A stretch of 64,000 nucleotides of DNA from Streptomyces sp. CC0208. GTDB lineage: Bacteria; Actinomycetota; Actinomycetes; Streptomycetales; Streptomycetaceae. The position numbers and the translations under genes are program-made. Shown here one piece after another: positions 51,383 to 59,077 of this stretch. Under the pieces are notes generated by a model, which saw only the letters and a list, made by a program, of their open reading frames with translations, was not told where the DNA came from and searched no databases. Numbering within the stretch: position 1 is the first letter of the stretch; every line of letters begins with the position of its first letter. Location: the NCBI RefSeq assembly GCF_003443735.1, contig NZ_CP031969.1:1054001-1118000 (forward strand). Direction: 5' to 3'.

Positions 51383-52195
51383 GTGAGCGAGAGCCACACC
51401 CCGTCGGGCGCGTCGGCCAGGCTGAACACAGGTGTGGCGCACAACGCGCGCGTGTGGAACTACTGGATCGGCGGCAAGGACCACTACGAGGTCGACCAGC
51501 GGGTCGGTGACCACGTCGCCGGGATGTTCCCGATCATCCGGGAGATCGCCCGCGCGGACCGCTGGTTCCTGGGTCGCTCGGTGCGCTTCCTCGCCGAGGA
51601 GCGGGGCATCCGGCAGTTCCTCGACGTCGGCACGGGGCTGCCGACGGTGGACAACACCCATGAGATCGCCCAGCGCATCGCGCCCGACGCCCGGATCGTC
51701 TACGTCGACAACGACCCGATCGTCCTCGTCCACGCCCGCACCCTGCTGACCAGCACCCCCGAGGGCGTCACCGACTACATCGACGCCGACGTCCACGACC
51801 CGGCCGCCATCCTCGAACGGGCCGCGCGGACCCTGGACTTCAGCAAGCCGGTCGCGGTGATGATGCTCGGCATCCTCAACTTCGTCCTCGACACCGACGA
51901 GGCACGCAGGATCGCGCACGAGATCATGGCCGCGATGCCGTCCGGCAGCCATCTGGCCCTGACCCACCCCACGTTCGACGCCGACCTCGGCGGCGAGGGC
52001 CAGATCCCGGCCATGAAGTTCTGGAACGAGAACGCCACTCCGCCGATCACGGCCCGCAGCGGCGCTGACATCGCCACGTTCTTCGACGGACTCGACCTCC
52101 TCGAACCCGGCCTGGTCTCCTGCTCGCAGTGGCGTGCCGAGTCCGACTCCCCGGCCGTGGTACCGCAGTTCGGCGCGGTGGCCGTGAAACCCTGA
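51383..52195 (+). CDS. DUF574-type SAM-dependent methyltransferase
   Basis: The 270-residue paralogue of the 42.6-kb gene has ARVWNYWIGGKDHYEVDQRVG, FLDVGTGLPTVDNTHEIAQRIAPDARIVYVDNDPIV and VMMLGILNFVLDTDEARRI. The acceptor is unknown. AAGGAG lies eight bases before the GTG. It is followed, 38 bases on, by the glutamine-synthetase-like gene on the same strand, so the two may be co-transcribed. Confidence 0.88.
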   Translation: MSESHTPSGASARLNTGVAHNARVWNYWIGGKDHYEVDQRVGDHVAGMFPIIREIARADRWFLGRSVRFLAEERGIRQFLDVGTGLPTVDNTHEIAQRIAPDARIVYVDNDPIVLVHARTLLTSTPEGVTDYIDADVHDPAAILERAARTLDFSKPVAVMMLGILNFVLDTDEARRIAHEIMAAMPSGSHLALTHPTFDADLGGEGQIPAMKFWNENATPPITARSGADIATFFDGLDLLEPGLVSCSQWRAESDSPAVVPQFGAVAVKP

Positions 52196-52233
52196 CGCGG
52201 GATCCGATCGGCCGAGCCCGTCGTGGAGGACGT

Positions 52234-53637
52234 ATGACCACCCTTGCCGACCCCGTCCCCGGGGGCCGTCCCGGGGACGTGGACCGGGCCACCGCACTGA
52301 GTGAGGAGCTGTCCGCGAAGGGCGTGCACGGCGTGGTCCTGGCCTATGTCGACACCGCGGGCATCTGCCGGGTGAAGACGGTCCCGACGGCGAAGCTGCC
52401 CTCCGCCGCGGCCTGGGGCGTGGGCATGTCGCCGGTGTTCGACACCTTCCTGGCCAACGACTCCATCGTCACCACGGAGAGCCTGGGCTCCCCGGACGGT
52501 GATCTGCGTCTGTACCCCGATCTGGACCGGCTGGTGGCTCTGGCCGGGCAGCCCGGCTGGGCGTGGGCGCCGGTCGACCGGATCACCCAGGAGGGCGAGC
52601 GCCATCCGGGCTGTTCCCGCACGGTTCTGCGGCGGATCGTCACCGAGGCGGCCGAGCGGCACAGGATCACCTTCGAGGCGGGCATCGAGATCGAGTGGGC
52701 GGTGGGCCGCGGCCCGGCGGCGGACGGTGACTTCGTGCCCGCGGTGTCGGGACCGGCGTACGGCGCCACCCGGCAGGTGGAGCTGAGCGACTACGCGGCC
52801 GACCTGCTGGCGGCCTGCGCCGCCCAGGGCATCGAGGTAGCGCAGCTCCACCCCGAGTACGCGGCCGGGCAGTTCGAGATCTCGACGAGTGCCCTGGACC
52901 CGGTGGCGGCGGCCGACGTCAGCGTCCTCGTACGGCAGACGATCCGTGCGGTGGCCCAGCGGCACGGGCTCGTCGTCTCCTTCGCCCCGGCGGTTTTCGC
53001 GGAGGGCGTCGGCAACGGCGGCCATCTCCACCTCTCCGCCTGGCGCGAGGGCGTGAACCTGCACTCGAGCGGCAAGGGCCGGTACGGCATGACGCGCGAG
53101 GCCGAGTCGTTCGTCGCGGGTGTCCTCGCGCACCTGCACGCGCTGACGGCTCTGACCGCGCCGAGCCCGGCCAGCTATCTGCGCCTCAGACCCTCCCAGT
53201 GGGCCGGGGTGTTCACCGCCTGGGGCCGGGAGACCCGGGAGGCGGCCGTGCGGATCGTCACCGGCACGGCGGGCCTGACCGACCGGGCCGCGAACCTGGA
53301 GCTGAAACCGGTCGACCTCGCCGCGAACCCCTATCTCGCGCTCACCGGGCTGATCGCCGCCGGGCTCGACGGGCTGACCTCGGCCATGCCCCTGCCCAGG
53401 GAGATCACCGGGGATCCGGCCCTGCTCACCGCCGACCGGGCCGCCGCCCTGGGCGTCCGCCGGCTGCCGACCTCCCTGTCCCAGGCGGTCCGGGCCTTCC
53501 GCGCCGACGAACAGCTGCGGGCCGCGCTGGGTCCGGTCCTCGCCGACGCCGTGGTCGCCGTGCGCTTCGGGGAGAGCGACTCCGTGGCCGACCTGGACGA
53601 CGAGCAGATCGCGGCGGCGTACCGCTGGAAGTACTGA
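52234..53637 (+). CDS. glutamine synthetase-like gamma-glutamyl ligase
   Basis: The 467-residue protein is a GS type I-like ligase: VLAYVDTAGICRVKTVP in the beta-grasp part, TFEAGIEIEWAVG and LHPEYAAGQFEISTSALDP in the catalytic barrel. The ammonia/ATP-site stretch appears as SFAPAVFAEGVGNGGHLHLS, and ANLELKPVDLAANPYLALTGLIAAGLDG lies near the end. Members distinct from true GlnA ligate glutamate to amines such as polyamines or ethanolamine. The next gene, two bases away, encodes an amidohydrolase, so ligation and hydrolysis of a gamma-glutamyl amide may be paired. TGGAGGA precedes the ATG. Confidence 0.87.
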   Translation: MTTLADPVPGGRPGDVDRATALSEELSAKGVHGVVLAYVDTAGICRVKTVPTAKLPSAAAWGVGMSPVFDTFLANDSIVTTESLGSPDGDLRLYPDLDRLVALAGQPGWAWAPVDRITQEGERHPGCSRTVLRRIVTEAAERHRITFEAGIEIEWAVGRGPAADGDFVPAVSGPAYGATRQVELSDYAADLLAACAAQGIEVAQLHPEYAAGQFEISTSALDPVAAADVSVLVRQTIRAVAQRHGLVVSFAPAVFAEGVGNGGHLHLSAWREGVNLHSSGKGRYGMTREAESFVAGVLAHLHALTALTAPSPASYLRLRPSQWAGVFTAWGRETREAAVRIVTGTAGLTDRAANLELKPVDLAANPYLALTGLIAAGLDGLTSAMPLPREITGDPALLTADRAAALGVRRLPTSLSQAVRAFRADEQLRAALGPVLADAVVAVRFGESDSVADLDDEQIAAAYRWKY

Positions 53638-53639
53638 GC

Positions 53640-54824
53640 ATGAGCGGACGTGTCCACGAGGCCCTCGCCGCCGCCCGGCTGGTGGACCACCACTGCCACG
53701 GGGTCGTCACCGGCGCACTCGACCGGACGGGCTTCGAGTCGCTGCTCACCGAGGGCAGCGTCTGGCCGGGGATCTCGCCCTTCGACAGCCCCGTCGGCGT
53801 GGCGGTCCGGCGCCATTGCGCGCCCCTGCTGGACCTCCCCCACCACGCATCGCCCGAGGCCTACCTGGCCCGCCGTGCCGAGCTGGGCCCGCACGAGGTC
53901 AACCGCCGCTTCCTGCACGCCGCGGGCACGGACGTGTTCTGCGTGGACACCGGGTACGCGGCGGAACGTCTCACCACACCGGCGGAGCTGGCAGAGGCCG
54001 CGGGCGGGACGGCGTACGAGATCGTGCGGCTGGAGGGTGTCGCGGAGGCGGTGGCGGCGCGGGGCGTGGAGCCGGACGCGTACGCCGACATGTTCCGGGC
54101 GGCCGCTCTGGATGCCGTGGGGCGGCCGGGTGTGGCGGCCGTGAAGTCGGTCGCCGCCTACCGCACCGGCTTCGACCTGGACCCGGCGCGCCCCTCGGAG
54201 GCCGAGGTCACCCGTGCCGCCGCCGACTGGCTCGCCCGCGGCGGCCGGCTGGCCGATCCCGTTCTCGTACGGCATCTGCTGTGGACCGCCGTGGACCTGG
54301 GGCTGCCGCTCCAACTGCACACCGGCTTCGGCGACAGCGACATCCGGATGCACCGCGTGGACCCCACCCACCTCACGGACTGGCTGCACCTGACCGCGGG
54401 CACCGTCCCGGTCCTGCTGCTGCACTGCTGGCCGTACCAGCGGCAGGCCGCCTATCTGGCCGCGGTGTTCGAGCAGGTGTACCTGGACGTGGGCCTCACG
54501 CTGCACTACGTCGGCCCCGCGCGGTCCCGGGCGATCCTGGCGGAGGCGCTGGAGATCACGCCGTTCCGCAAGCTGCTGTACAGCTCCGACGCGTACGGTG
54601 TGGCCGAATTCCATCTGCTCGGCGCGCTGTCCTTCCGGCAGGGTCTGGCCGCTCTGCTCCAGGAGCGGGTGGACGCCGACGAACTGAGCCTGCCGGACGC
54701 CTTGCGCATCGCGGCCTGGACGAGCGGGGACAACGCCCGCCGTCTCTACGGACTTCCCGCCCCGTCCCCGTCCCACCAGGCGAGCGCGACTGAGCACCCG
54801 CCGTCCCCGGAAAGTATGATCTAG
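53640..54824 (+). CDS. amidohydrolase-2 family hydrolase (FluG N-terminal-like)
   Basis: The 394-residue TIM-barrel hydrolase starts with the metal motif LVDHHCHGVV (His18, His20). It continues with LPLQLHTGFGDSDIRMHRVDPTHL, PVLLLHCWPYQRQAAYLA, VYLDVGLTLHYVGPAR and LLYSSDAYGVAEFH, the Asp being the usual last ligand. Its order and motifs match the N-terminal half of fungal FluG and plant NodGS, whose C-terminal half is glutamine-synthetase-like, the kind of gene just upstream. The start is two bases past the GS-like stop. The substrate is unknown. Confidence 0.88.
   Translation: MSGRVHEALAAARLVDHHCHGVVTGALDRTGFESLLTEGSVWPGISPFDSPVGVAVRRHCAPLLDLPHHASPEAYLARRAELGPHEVNRRFLHAAGTDVFCVDTGYAAERLTTPAELAEAAGGTAYEIVRLEGVAEAVAARGVEPDAYADMFRAAALDAVGRPGVAAVKSVAAYRTGFDLDPARPSEAEVTRAAADWLARGGRLADPVLVRHLLWTAVDLGLPLQLHTGFGDSDIRMHRVDPTHLTDWLHLTAGTVPVLLLHCWPYQRQAAYLAAVFEQVYLDVGLTLHYVGPARSRAILAEALEITPFRKLLYSSDAYGVAEFHLLGALSFRQGLAALLQERVDADELSLPDALRIAAWTSGDNARRLYGLPAPSPSHQASATEHPPSPESMI
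54815..54820 (+). promoter_or_regulatory. -10 hexamer of a leaderless promoter
   Basis: TATGAT is a near-consensus -10 element ending six bases before the ATG at 54827. It overlaps the end of the amidohydrolase gene, and the downstream gene has no ribosome binding site. Confidence 0.65.
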
Positions 54825-54826
54825 CA

Positions 54827-55363
54827 ATGTCTGACTTGACCGATACCACGCCCGGCTGGCTGAGCGCCGACGATCTCGAGCAGGCCCGCGCCCGGATGCC
54901 CATCCTGTACGTCGAGGCCGTGCCCGTGCGCGTCGACGACAGCGGCGAAGTCACCAGCGTCGGCCTGCTACTGCGCATAGGACCCGACGGAACGGTCAGC
55001 CGGACTCTGGTCTCCGGCCGCGTTCTGCACCACGAGCGGGTCCGGGACGCCCTCCTGCGTCACCTGGAGAAAGACCTCGGACCCGTGGCGCTGCCCCGGA
55101 TCCCGCCCTCGCTGCAGCCGTTCACGGTGGCGGAGTACTTCCCCACGCAGGGGATCACGCCGTACCACGACCCGCGCCAGCACGCCGTGTCCCTCGTCTA
55201 CGTCGTCCCGGTCAGCGGCGACTGCCAGCCTCGCCAGGACGCCCTGGACCTGGTGTGGTTCAGCCCTCAGGAGGCCCTGTCACCGGCGGTGGCGAGCGAG
55301 ATGCCCGGCGGTCACGGGGTGCTGCTCAAGCAGGCGCTGGCCCACGTGGGGTGCTCGATCTGA
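54827..55363 (+). CDS. DUF4916 / Nudix-like protein
   Basis: The 178-residue protein resembles the actinobacterial DUF4916 group with a Nudix-like fold: ILYVEAVPVRVDDSGEVTSVGLLLRIG, SRTLVSGRVLHHERVRDALLRHLEKDLGPVALP and HAVSLVYVVPVSGDCQPRQDALDLVWFSPQEA. The Nudix box is degenerate (VRDALLRHLEKDLG replaces REUXEEXG), so hydrolase activity is doubtful. A near-consensus -10 sits six bases before the ATG, indicating a leaderless transcript independent of the genes upstream. Confidence 0.8.
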   Translation: MSDLTDTTPGWLSADDLEQARARMPILYVEAVPVRVDDSGEVTSVGLLLRIGPDGTVSRTLVSGRVLHHERVRDALLRHLEKDLGPVALPRIPPSLQPFTVAEYFPTQGITPYHDPRQHAVSLVYVVPVSGDCQPRQDALDLVWFSPQEALSPAVASEMPGGHGVLLKQALAHVGCSI

Positions 55364-55364
55364 G

Positions 55365-55581
55365 GCATGCCCCCGGTCAGGCGGTCTGCCTGCACTGCGT
55401 CGTGCCGGGCTCGCCGCGAGCCCTTGCCTCCGTTCTGGAAGAGCGGGCCGCCCTCACCGCTGTCCTCGTCCCACGTGGGCCGGCTGCGGCGCCCGAGGTG
55501 CGAGGCGAGCCGCTTGGCGTAGCGGTGCGGGCGGTCGGTGGCGACGCGGGCTGCCCATTCCGCGGCCCACGCACACCGCAC
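55365..55581 (-). pseudogene. DUF2218 gene remnant
   Basis: A minus-strand frame from a GTG at 55581 contains AARVATDRPHRYAKRLASHLGRR and TWDEDSGEG, which reads like the first half of a DUF2218 protein (about 90-100 residues). After PLFQNGG the match ends. The next frame offers GEPGTTQCRQTA, which resembles the continuation, so one frameshift probably broke the gene. The frame then runs into the convergent DUF4916 gene. Function of DUF2218 is unknown. Confidence 0.5.
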
Positions 55582-55595
55582 GGCAGGGATGGGTC

Positions 55596-56534
55596 CTAGC
55601 CGCGGGTCCTGCTCGTCATGGAGAACTCGTCGGCCTCCGCCAGGTCGAAGTCGCCGTGGTCGCTGCCCAGGCCCTGCGCCACCAGTGCCGCCGCGGCACT
55701 GCCCAGGATCGCCGCCTCCCGTGGTGTGCGGTCCAGGCTCATCCCGCGCAGGAAGCCCGCCGAGAAGGCGTCGCCGCAGCCGGTGGTGTCGACGACCTCG
55801 ACCTCGAAGGCGGGGACCGTCTCCGTGCCCTCGGCGGTGACCAGGAGGGCGCCGTCGCCGCCGCGGGTGACCGCGACCAGGCCCACACCGCCGGCCAGGA
55901 ACCTCTTCGCGCCGGTGACGACGTCCTGTTCCTCGCTGAAGCCGAGGACCTGGTCCTCGTTGGGGAGCAGGAAGTCGACGTACGGGAGCAGCGGTTCGAT
56001 CTGGTCGAAGGTGCCGAGGTAGCCCGGGGCGAGGAGGTCCACCGAGGTGACCACGCCGTGCTCCTTGGCGTGGGCCAGGATGCGGGCGGCGACCTCGGCT
56101 CCGATCAGCTCGGGGCCGCCGAGGTGCAGGTGGCTCGCCTCGGCGACCGCGTCCCAGGGCACGTCGTCGAGGCCGTAGGTGATGTTGGCGCCGAGCAGGT
56201 GGAGGGTGGGGCGGTCGCCGTTGGGGCGGATGGGCAGGACGGTCGCGGAGGTGGAGGTGTCGATACGGCGGACGAGCAGCGAGGTGTCGATCCCCGCCCG
56301 GTCGAGGAGCTGCGTGAGCAGGTCGCCCGTCGGGTCCGTGCCGATCGCTCCCGCGGTGCGCACCGAGGCGCCCAGCTTGGCCAGGGTGAGGGCGGTGCCC
56401 GCGGCCGTGCCGGCGGCGGTCATGCGGATGTCCTCGACCAGGGTCGCGCCCTGGCCCTCCGGTATCTCCTCGACCGGCCGGACCAGGACGTCCAGCACGT
56501 GCACGCCCATGGTGACGACGTTCTGTGCCCTCAT
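55596..56534 (-). CDS. PfkB-family sugar kinase
   Basis: The 312-residue ribokinase-like kinase has MTAAGTAAGTALTLAKLGASVRTAGAIGTDPTG near the N-terminus and PEVDFLLPNEDQV-like VDFLLPNEDQVLGFS. The catalytic signature is VVDTTGCGDAFSAGFLRGM (DTTGCGDAF with the base Asp). The substrate is an alcohol of a sugar or nucleoside. GGAGGG precedes the ATG, which overlaps the aldolase stop (ATGA), so kinase and aldolase likely act in sequence, as in fuculose, ribulose or related pathways. Confidence 0.9.
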   Translation of the reverse strand: MRAQNVVTMGVHVLDVLVRPVEEIPEGQGATLVEDIRMTAAGTAAGTALTLAKLGASVRTAGAIGTDPTGDLLTQLLDRAGIDTSLLVRRIDTSTSATVLPIRPNGDRPTLHLLGANITYGLDDVPWDAVAEASHLHLGGPELIGAEVAARILAHAKEHGVVTSVDLLAPGYLGTFDQIEPLLPYVDFLLPNEDQVLGFSEEQDVVTGAKRFLAGGVGLVAVTRGGDGALLVTAEGTETVPAFEVEVVDTTGCGDAFSAGFLRGMSLDRTPREAAILGSAAAALVAQGLGSDHGDFDLAEADEFSMTSRTRG

Positions 56535-57217
56535 CGGGTTCCCTCCTGCGCGGATGGTGCGGATTGCGTGGTTCCGTAGTTGCGGGCGAGGGCGGCCTCG
56601 ATCACCGCGATCTGCTGCTGTTCGTCGAGGACGCGGGGCTGCCCCAGGGCGGCCGCGCGCTGGTAGACACCGCAGGCCCACTCCAGGAGCAGCGCGTGTT
56701 CGACCGCCTTGTCGAGGGTCGGGGCGTGGGTGACGGCCCCGTGGTTGGCCATCAGGGCGGCGCTCCGGCCCTCCAGCGCGGTGAGGACCGACTCGGCGAG
56801 TTCCGGGGTGCCGAAGGTGGCGTACGGCGCGACCCGGACGGTGCCGCCGAGGGCCAGCAACTGGTAGTGGACGCAGGGCAGTTCGTCGAGGACGAGGGAG
56901 AGCGCGGTGGCCATCGGGGCGTGCGTGTGCACGACGGCGCCGGCGCCGTAACGGTGGTACACGCCGAGGTGGAGGTCCAGTTCCGAGGTCGGCAGCAGGC
57001 CGCCGGTCACGATCTCTCCGTCGAGGTCGACGACAGTCACCTGGTCCGGGGTGAGCTCGGCCAGGATCGCGCCGGTCGCGGTGATCGCCACCCGGTCCTC
57101 GACGCGGACGCTGACGTTCCCCGCCGTACCGATGAGCAGCCCCTCGGCCCCCAGTCGGCGGCAGGCGTCCGCCACGGCGGCCCGCTCCTCGCTCAGCGCC
57201 GGGCTTGAGTCGGTCAT
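56531..57217 (-). CDS. class II aldolase (fuculose-phosphate aldolase-like)
   Basis: The 228-residue protein has the AraD/FucA fold. It shows GLLIGTAGNVSVRV near the start, TSELDLHLGVYHRYG with the catalytic Glu region, the zinc His pair in VVHTHAPMATALS and the third His in ALMANHGAVTH. It would cleave a ketose 1-phosphate to dihydroxyacetone phosphate and an aldehyde, or act as a related epimerase. It is the first gene of a two-gene operon with the PfkB kinase and is divergent from a TetR regulator. Confidence 0.9.
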   Translation of the reverse strand: MTDSSPALSEERAAVADACRRLGAEGLLIGTAGNVSVRVEDRVAITATGAILAELTPDQVTVVDLDGEIVTGGLLPTSELDLHLGVYHRYGAGAVVHTHAPMATALSLVLDELPCVHYQLLALGGTVRVAPYATFGTPELAESVLTALEGRSAALMANHGAVTHAPTLDKAVEHALLLEWACGVYQRAAALGQPRVLDEQQQIAVIEAALARNYGTTQSAPSAQEGTR

Positions 57218-57229
57218 GCGCGCGACGCT

Positions 57230-57292
57230 AACCTAAACGTGAAACAAAGTCACGTTCAGGTTCGGAGGTAGTCACGTGAGGTCGTCACGTGG
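57230..57292. promoter_or_regulatory. operator region with four ACGTGA half-sites
   Basis: AACCTAAACGTGA (57230-57242) and TCACGTTCAGGTT (57250-57262) are inverted arms matching at 12 of 13 positions around seven bases. Two more TCACGTG copies follow at 57272-57278 and 57285-57291. The cluster lies between the aldolase operon and the divergent TetR gene and is the likely TetR binding region. Confidence 0.7.
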
Positions 57293-57310
57293 GTGAGCGG
57301 AGGTCAGCGC

Positions 57311-57970
57311 GTGGCTGAGTCCGCCTCGGACACCGACCCGGCGGCCTGGATCGCTTCCCTGCGCCGCACACCCCAACAGGCCCGCAGCCGGGCCCGGTTG
57401 GCCAGGGTGCTCGAAGCGGCGGAGCGCATCCTGGTCGAGGAGGGCGTCGAGTCGCTCACCACGACCCGGATCGCGTCCGAGGCGCGGGTGTCGGTCGGTT
57501 CGCTCTACCAGTACCTGCCCGACCGCGGGGCGATCATCGAGGCACTCGCGGTCGGCTACTTCGCGAAGCTGGAAGCGGCGATGGACGCGCTCGTCGAGGC
57601 CGCGGCGGCAGAGCGCTGGGAGGACCCCGTCGGTGTCCTGATCGACGCGTACGCCGAGATCTACCGCACCGAACACGGCTTCCGCGCCCTGTGGTTCGGC
57701 AGCGGGCTGACCGAGCGGACCCGGGCCGCGGACCGTGAGCACAAGCACCGGATGGCCGACGGGATCCGCCGCATCCTGCTCGCGCTGCGGCTCGCCGAGG
57801 ACGACGAGACCCTCGCCCGCGTCTGCCACGCCGCGATCCTCGCCGCCGACGCCCTCGCCCAGGAGGCCTTCCGCCGGGACACGAAGGGGGACACGGCACT
57901 GCTGGAGGAGGCGAAGATCCTGTTGCGCGGATATCTCACGGACATCGCGGCGCGGTACAGACTGTCGTGA
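57311..57970 (+). CDS. TetR-family regulator
   Basis: The 219-residue protein has a TetR helix-turn-helix (ARLARVLEAAERILVEEGVESLTTTRIASEARVSVGSLYQYLPDRGAIIEAL) and a helical ligand domain resembling TetR_C_7/AefR-like domains. I prefer the GTG at 57311, which has GGAGG seven bases upstream, over one at 57293 without a ribosome binding site. It is divergent from the aldolase-kinase operon, and the ACGTGA cluster between them is its probable operator. A DUF1905 gene follows 24 bases on. Confidence 0.9.
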   Translation: MAESASDTDPAAWIASLRRTPQQARSRARLARVLEAAERILVEEGVESLTTTRIASEARVSVGSLYQYLPDRGAIIEALAVGYFAKLEAAMDALVEAAAAERWEDPVGVLIDAYAEIYRTEHGFRALWFGSGLTERTRAADREHKHRMADGIRRILLALRLAEDDETLARVCHAAILAADALAQEAFRRDTKGDTALLEEAKILLRGYLTDIAARYRLS

Positions 57971-57994
57971 CGTCGTCGGGACAACGGGGGTCTC

Positions 57995-58303
57995 ATGCAG
58001 CTCACCTTCACCGGCCGGGTGATCGAATGGCGGGGCCCGGCCCCCTACTACTTCGTCCCCGTGCCCGACCAGGAGTCCGCCGACATCGGTGAGGTGGCCC
58101 GAATGGCCACGTACGGCTGGGGCGTGATCCCGGTCGAGGCCCGGATCGGCGAGGTCACCTTCACGACGTCGCTGTTCCCGAAGGACGGCGGCTATCTGCT
58201 GCCCCTCAAGAACGCGGTGCGCACACCGGAAGGGCTCGACGCGGGCGACGACGTGCGGGTGGAACTGACGGTCCGCTTCCAGACCCCGTCGGCTTGGCAG
58301 TGA
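57995..58303 (+). CDS. DUF1905 protein
   Basis: The 102-residue protein is a single DUF1905 beta-barrel: LTFTGRVIEWRGPAPYYFVPVP, YGWGVIPVEARIGEVTFTTSLFPKDGGYLLPLKNAVR and VRVELTVRF. The domain has no proven activity and often occurs alone or with an OB-like YdeI domain. It follows the TetR gene by 24 bases and may be co-transcribed with it. Confidence 0.85.
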   Translation: MQLTFTGRVIEWRGPAPYYFVPVPDQESADIGEVARMATYGWGVIPVEARIGEVTFTTSLFPKDGGYLLPLKNAVRTPEGLDAGDDVRVELTVRFQTPSAWQ

Positions 58304-58322
58304 CCGGCCGGACCCGACGGCC

Positions 58323-58982
58323 TCAGATGGCCTCGCGGATGGCCTGTTCGAAGCCCTCGACATGGCTGCGGGCGAGCCGTGCCGCGGTGTCGGCGTCGCC
58401 GGAGACGATCGCCTCGATCAGCGGGCCGTGCTCCTCGACATGGCCGGCCATGTCGGACAGCCGGTCCACGAACAGGCACCAGATGCGGGTGGCGAGATTG
58501 TCGTGCCTGACGAGGGTGTCCTCCAGGTACGGGTTGTGCGTGGCGGTGTAGATGGCGCGGTGGACCTGGAGGTCCAGGTGCATGAGTTCTGCGGCGTCCC
58601 GCCCGGGGGCTCCGGCGGTTTCCAGTTCCCGCCGTAGGGCCGTCAGGTTCGCCCGGTCGGTGGCCGTGGCGCGCCGCGCGGCCTGCGCCGCCGCCAGGGG
58701 TTCCAGTTCCTGGCGCACCTCGGAGATGTGGGCGAGGTCGGTGATGTTGACCTCGGTGGCGAAGGTGCCGCGGCGGGGATAGGTCGTGATCAGGCGCTCG
58801 TACTGGAGCCGCTTGAGTGCCTCGCGCACCGGTGTGCGGCCGACGCCGAGGGACTGCCCCAGCTGCTCCTCGTTGATCGGCGCGCCGGGCCGGATCTCCA
58901 GCATGACCAGCCGGTCCCGGATGGCGCGGTACGCGCGCTCGGCGAGCGACAGCTCCTCGGTCTCGGTCGCGACCTGCTCCAT
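58323..58982 (-). CDS. GntR-family (FCD) regulator of the sarcosine oxidase operon
   Basis: The 219-residue protein has a winged helix ([61 protein letters not shown]) and an FCD helical domain ([62 protein letters not shown]) with metal-binding histidines. It is divergent from glyA-soxBDA, and a perfect palindrome lies between them, so it probably represses that operon and senses a pathway metabolite. Confidence 0.9.
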   Translation of the reverse strand: MEQVATETEELSLAERAYRAIRDRLVMLEIRPGAPINEEQLGQSLGVGRTPVREALKRLQYERLITTYPRRGTFATEVNITDLAHISEVRQELEPLAAAQAARRATATDRANLTALRRELETAGAPGRDAAELMHLDLQVHRAIYTATHNPYLEDTLVRHDNLATRIWCLFVDRLSDMAGHVEEHGPLIEAIVSGDADTAARLARSHVEGFEQAIREAI

Positions 58983-59031
58983 GGATGCCCCCTTGACCTG
59001 TGCGGCGAGCTCCCATACCTTAGCGCACAGG

Positions 59032-59043
59032 CTGATATATCAG
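59032..59043. promoter_or_regulatory. probable GntR operator, perfect 12-bp palindrome
   Basis: CTGATATATCAG is fully palindromic and lies in the 95-base space between the GntR gene and glyA. AT-rich dyads of this form are typical FCD-GntR sites. Confidence 0.7.
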
Positions 59044-59077
59044 TTGCTCATTAGCTGGCTCTCAGGATGGTGCACCG

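Noticed and set aside
49455-51386. A 643-codon open frame on the plus strand across the XRE regulator and kcsA
   Set aside because: It is antisense to two clear genes, is dominated by Arg, Pro, Gly and Ala, and matches no family. Long open antisense frames are expected at this GC content.
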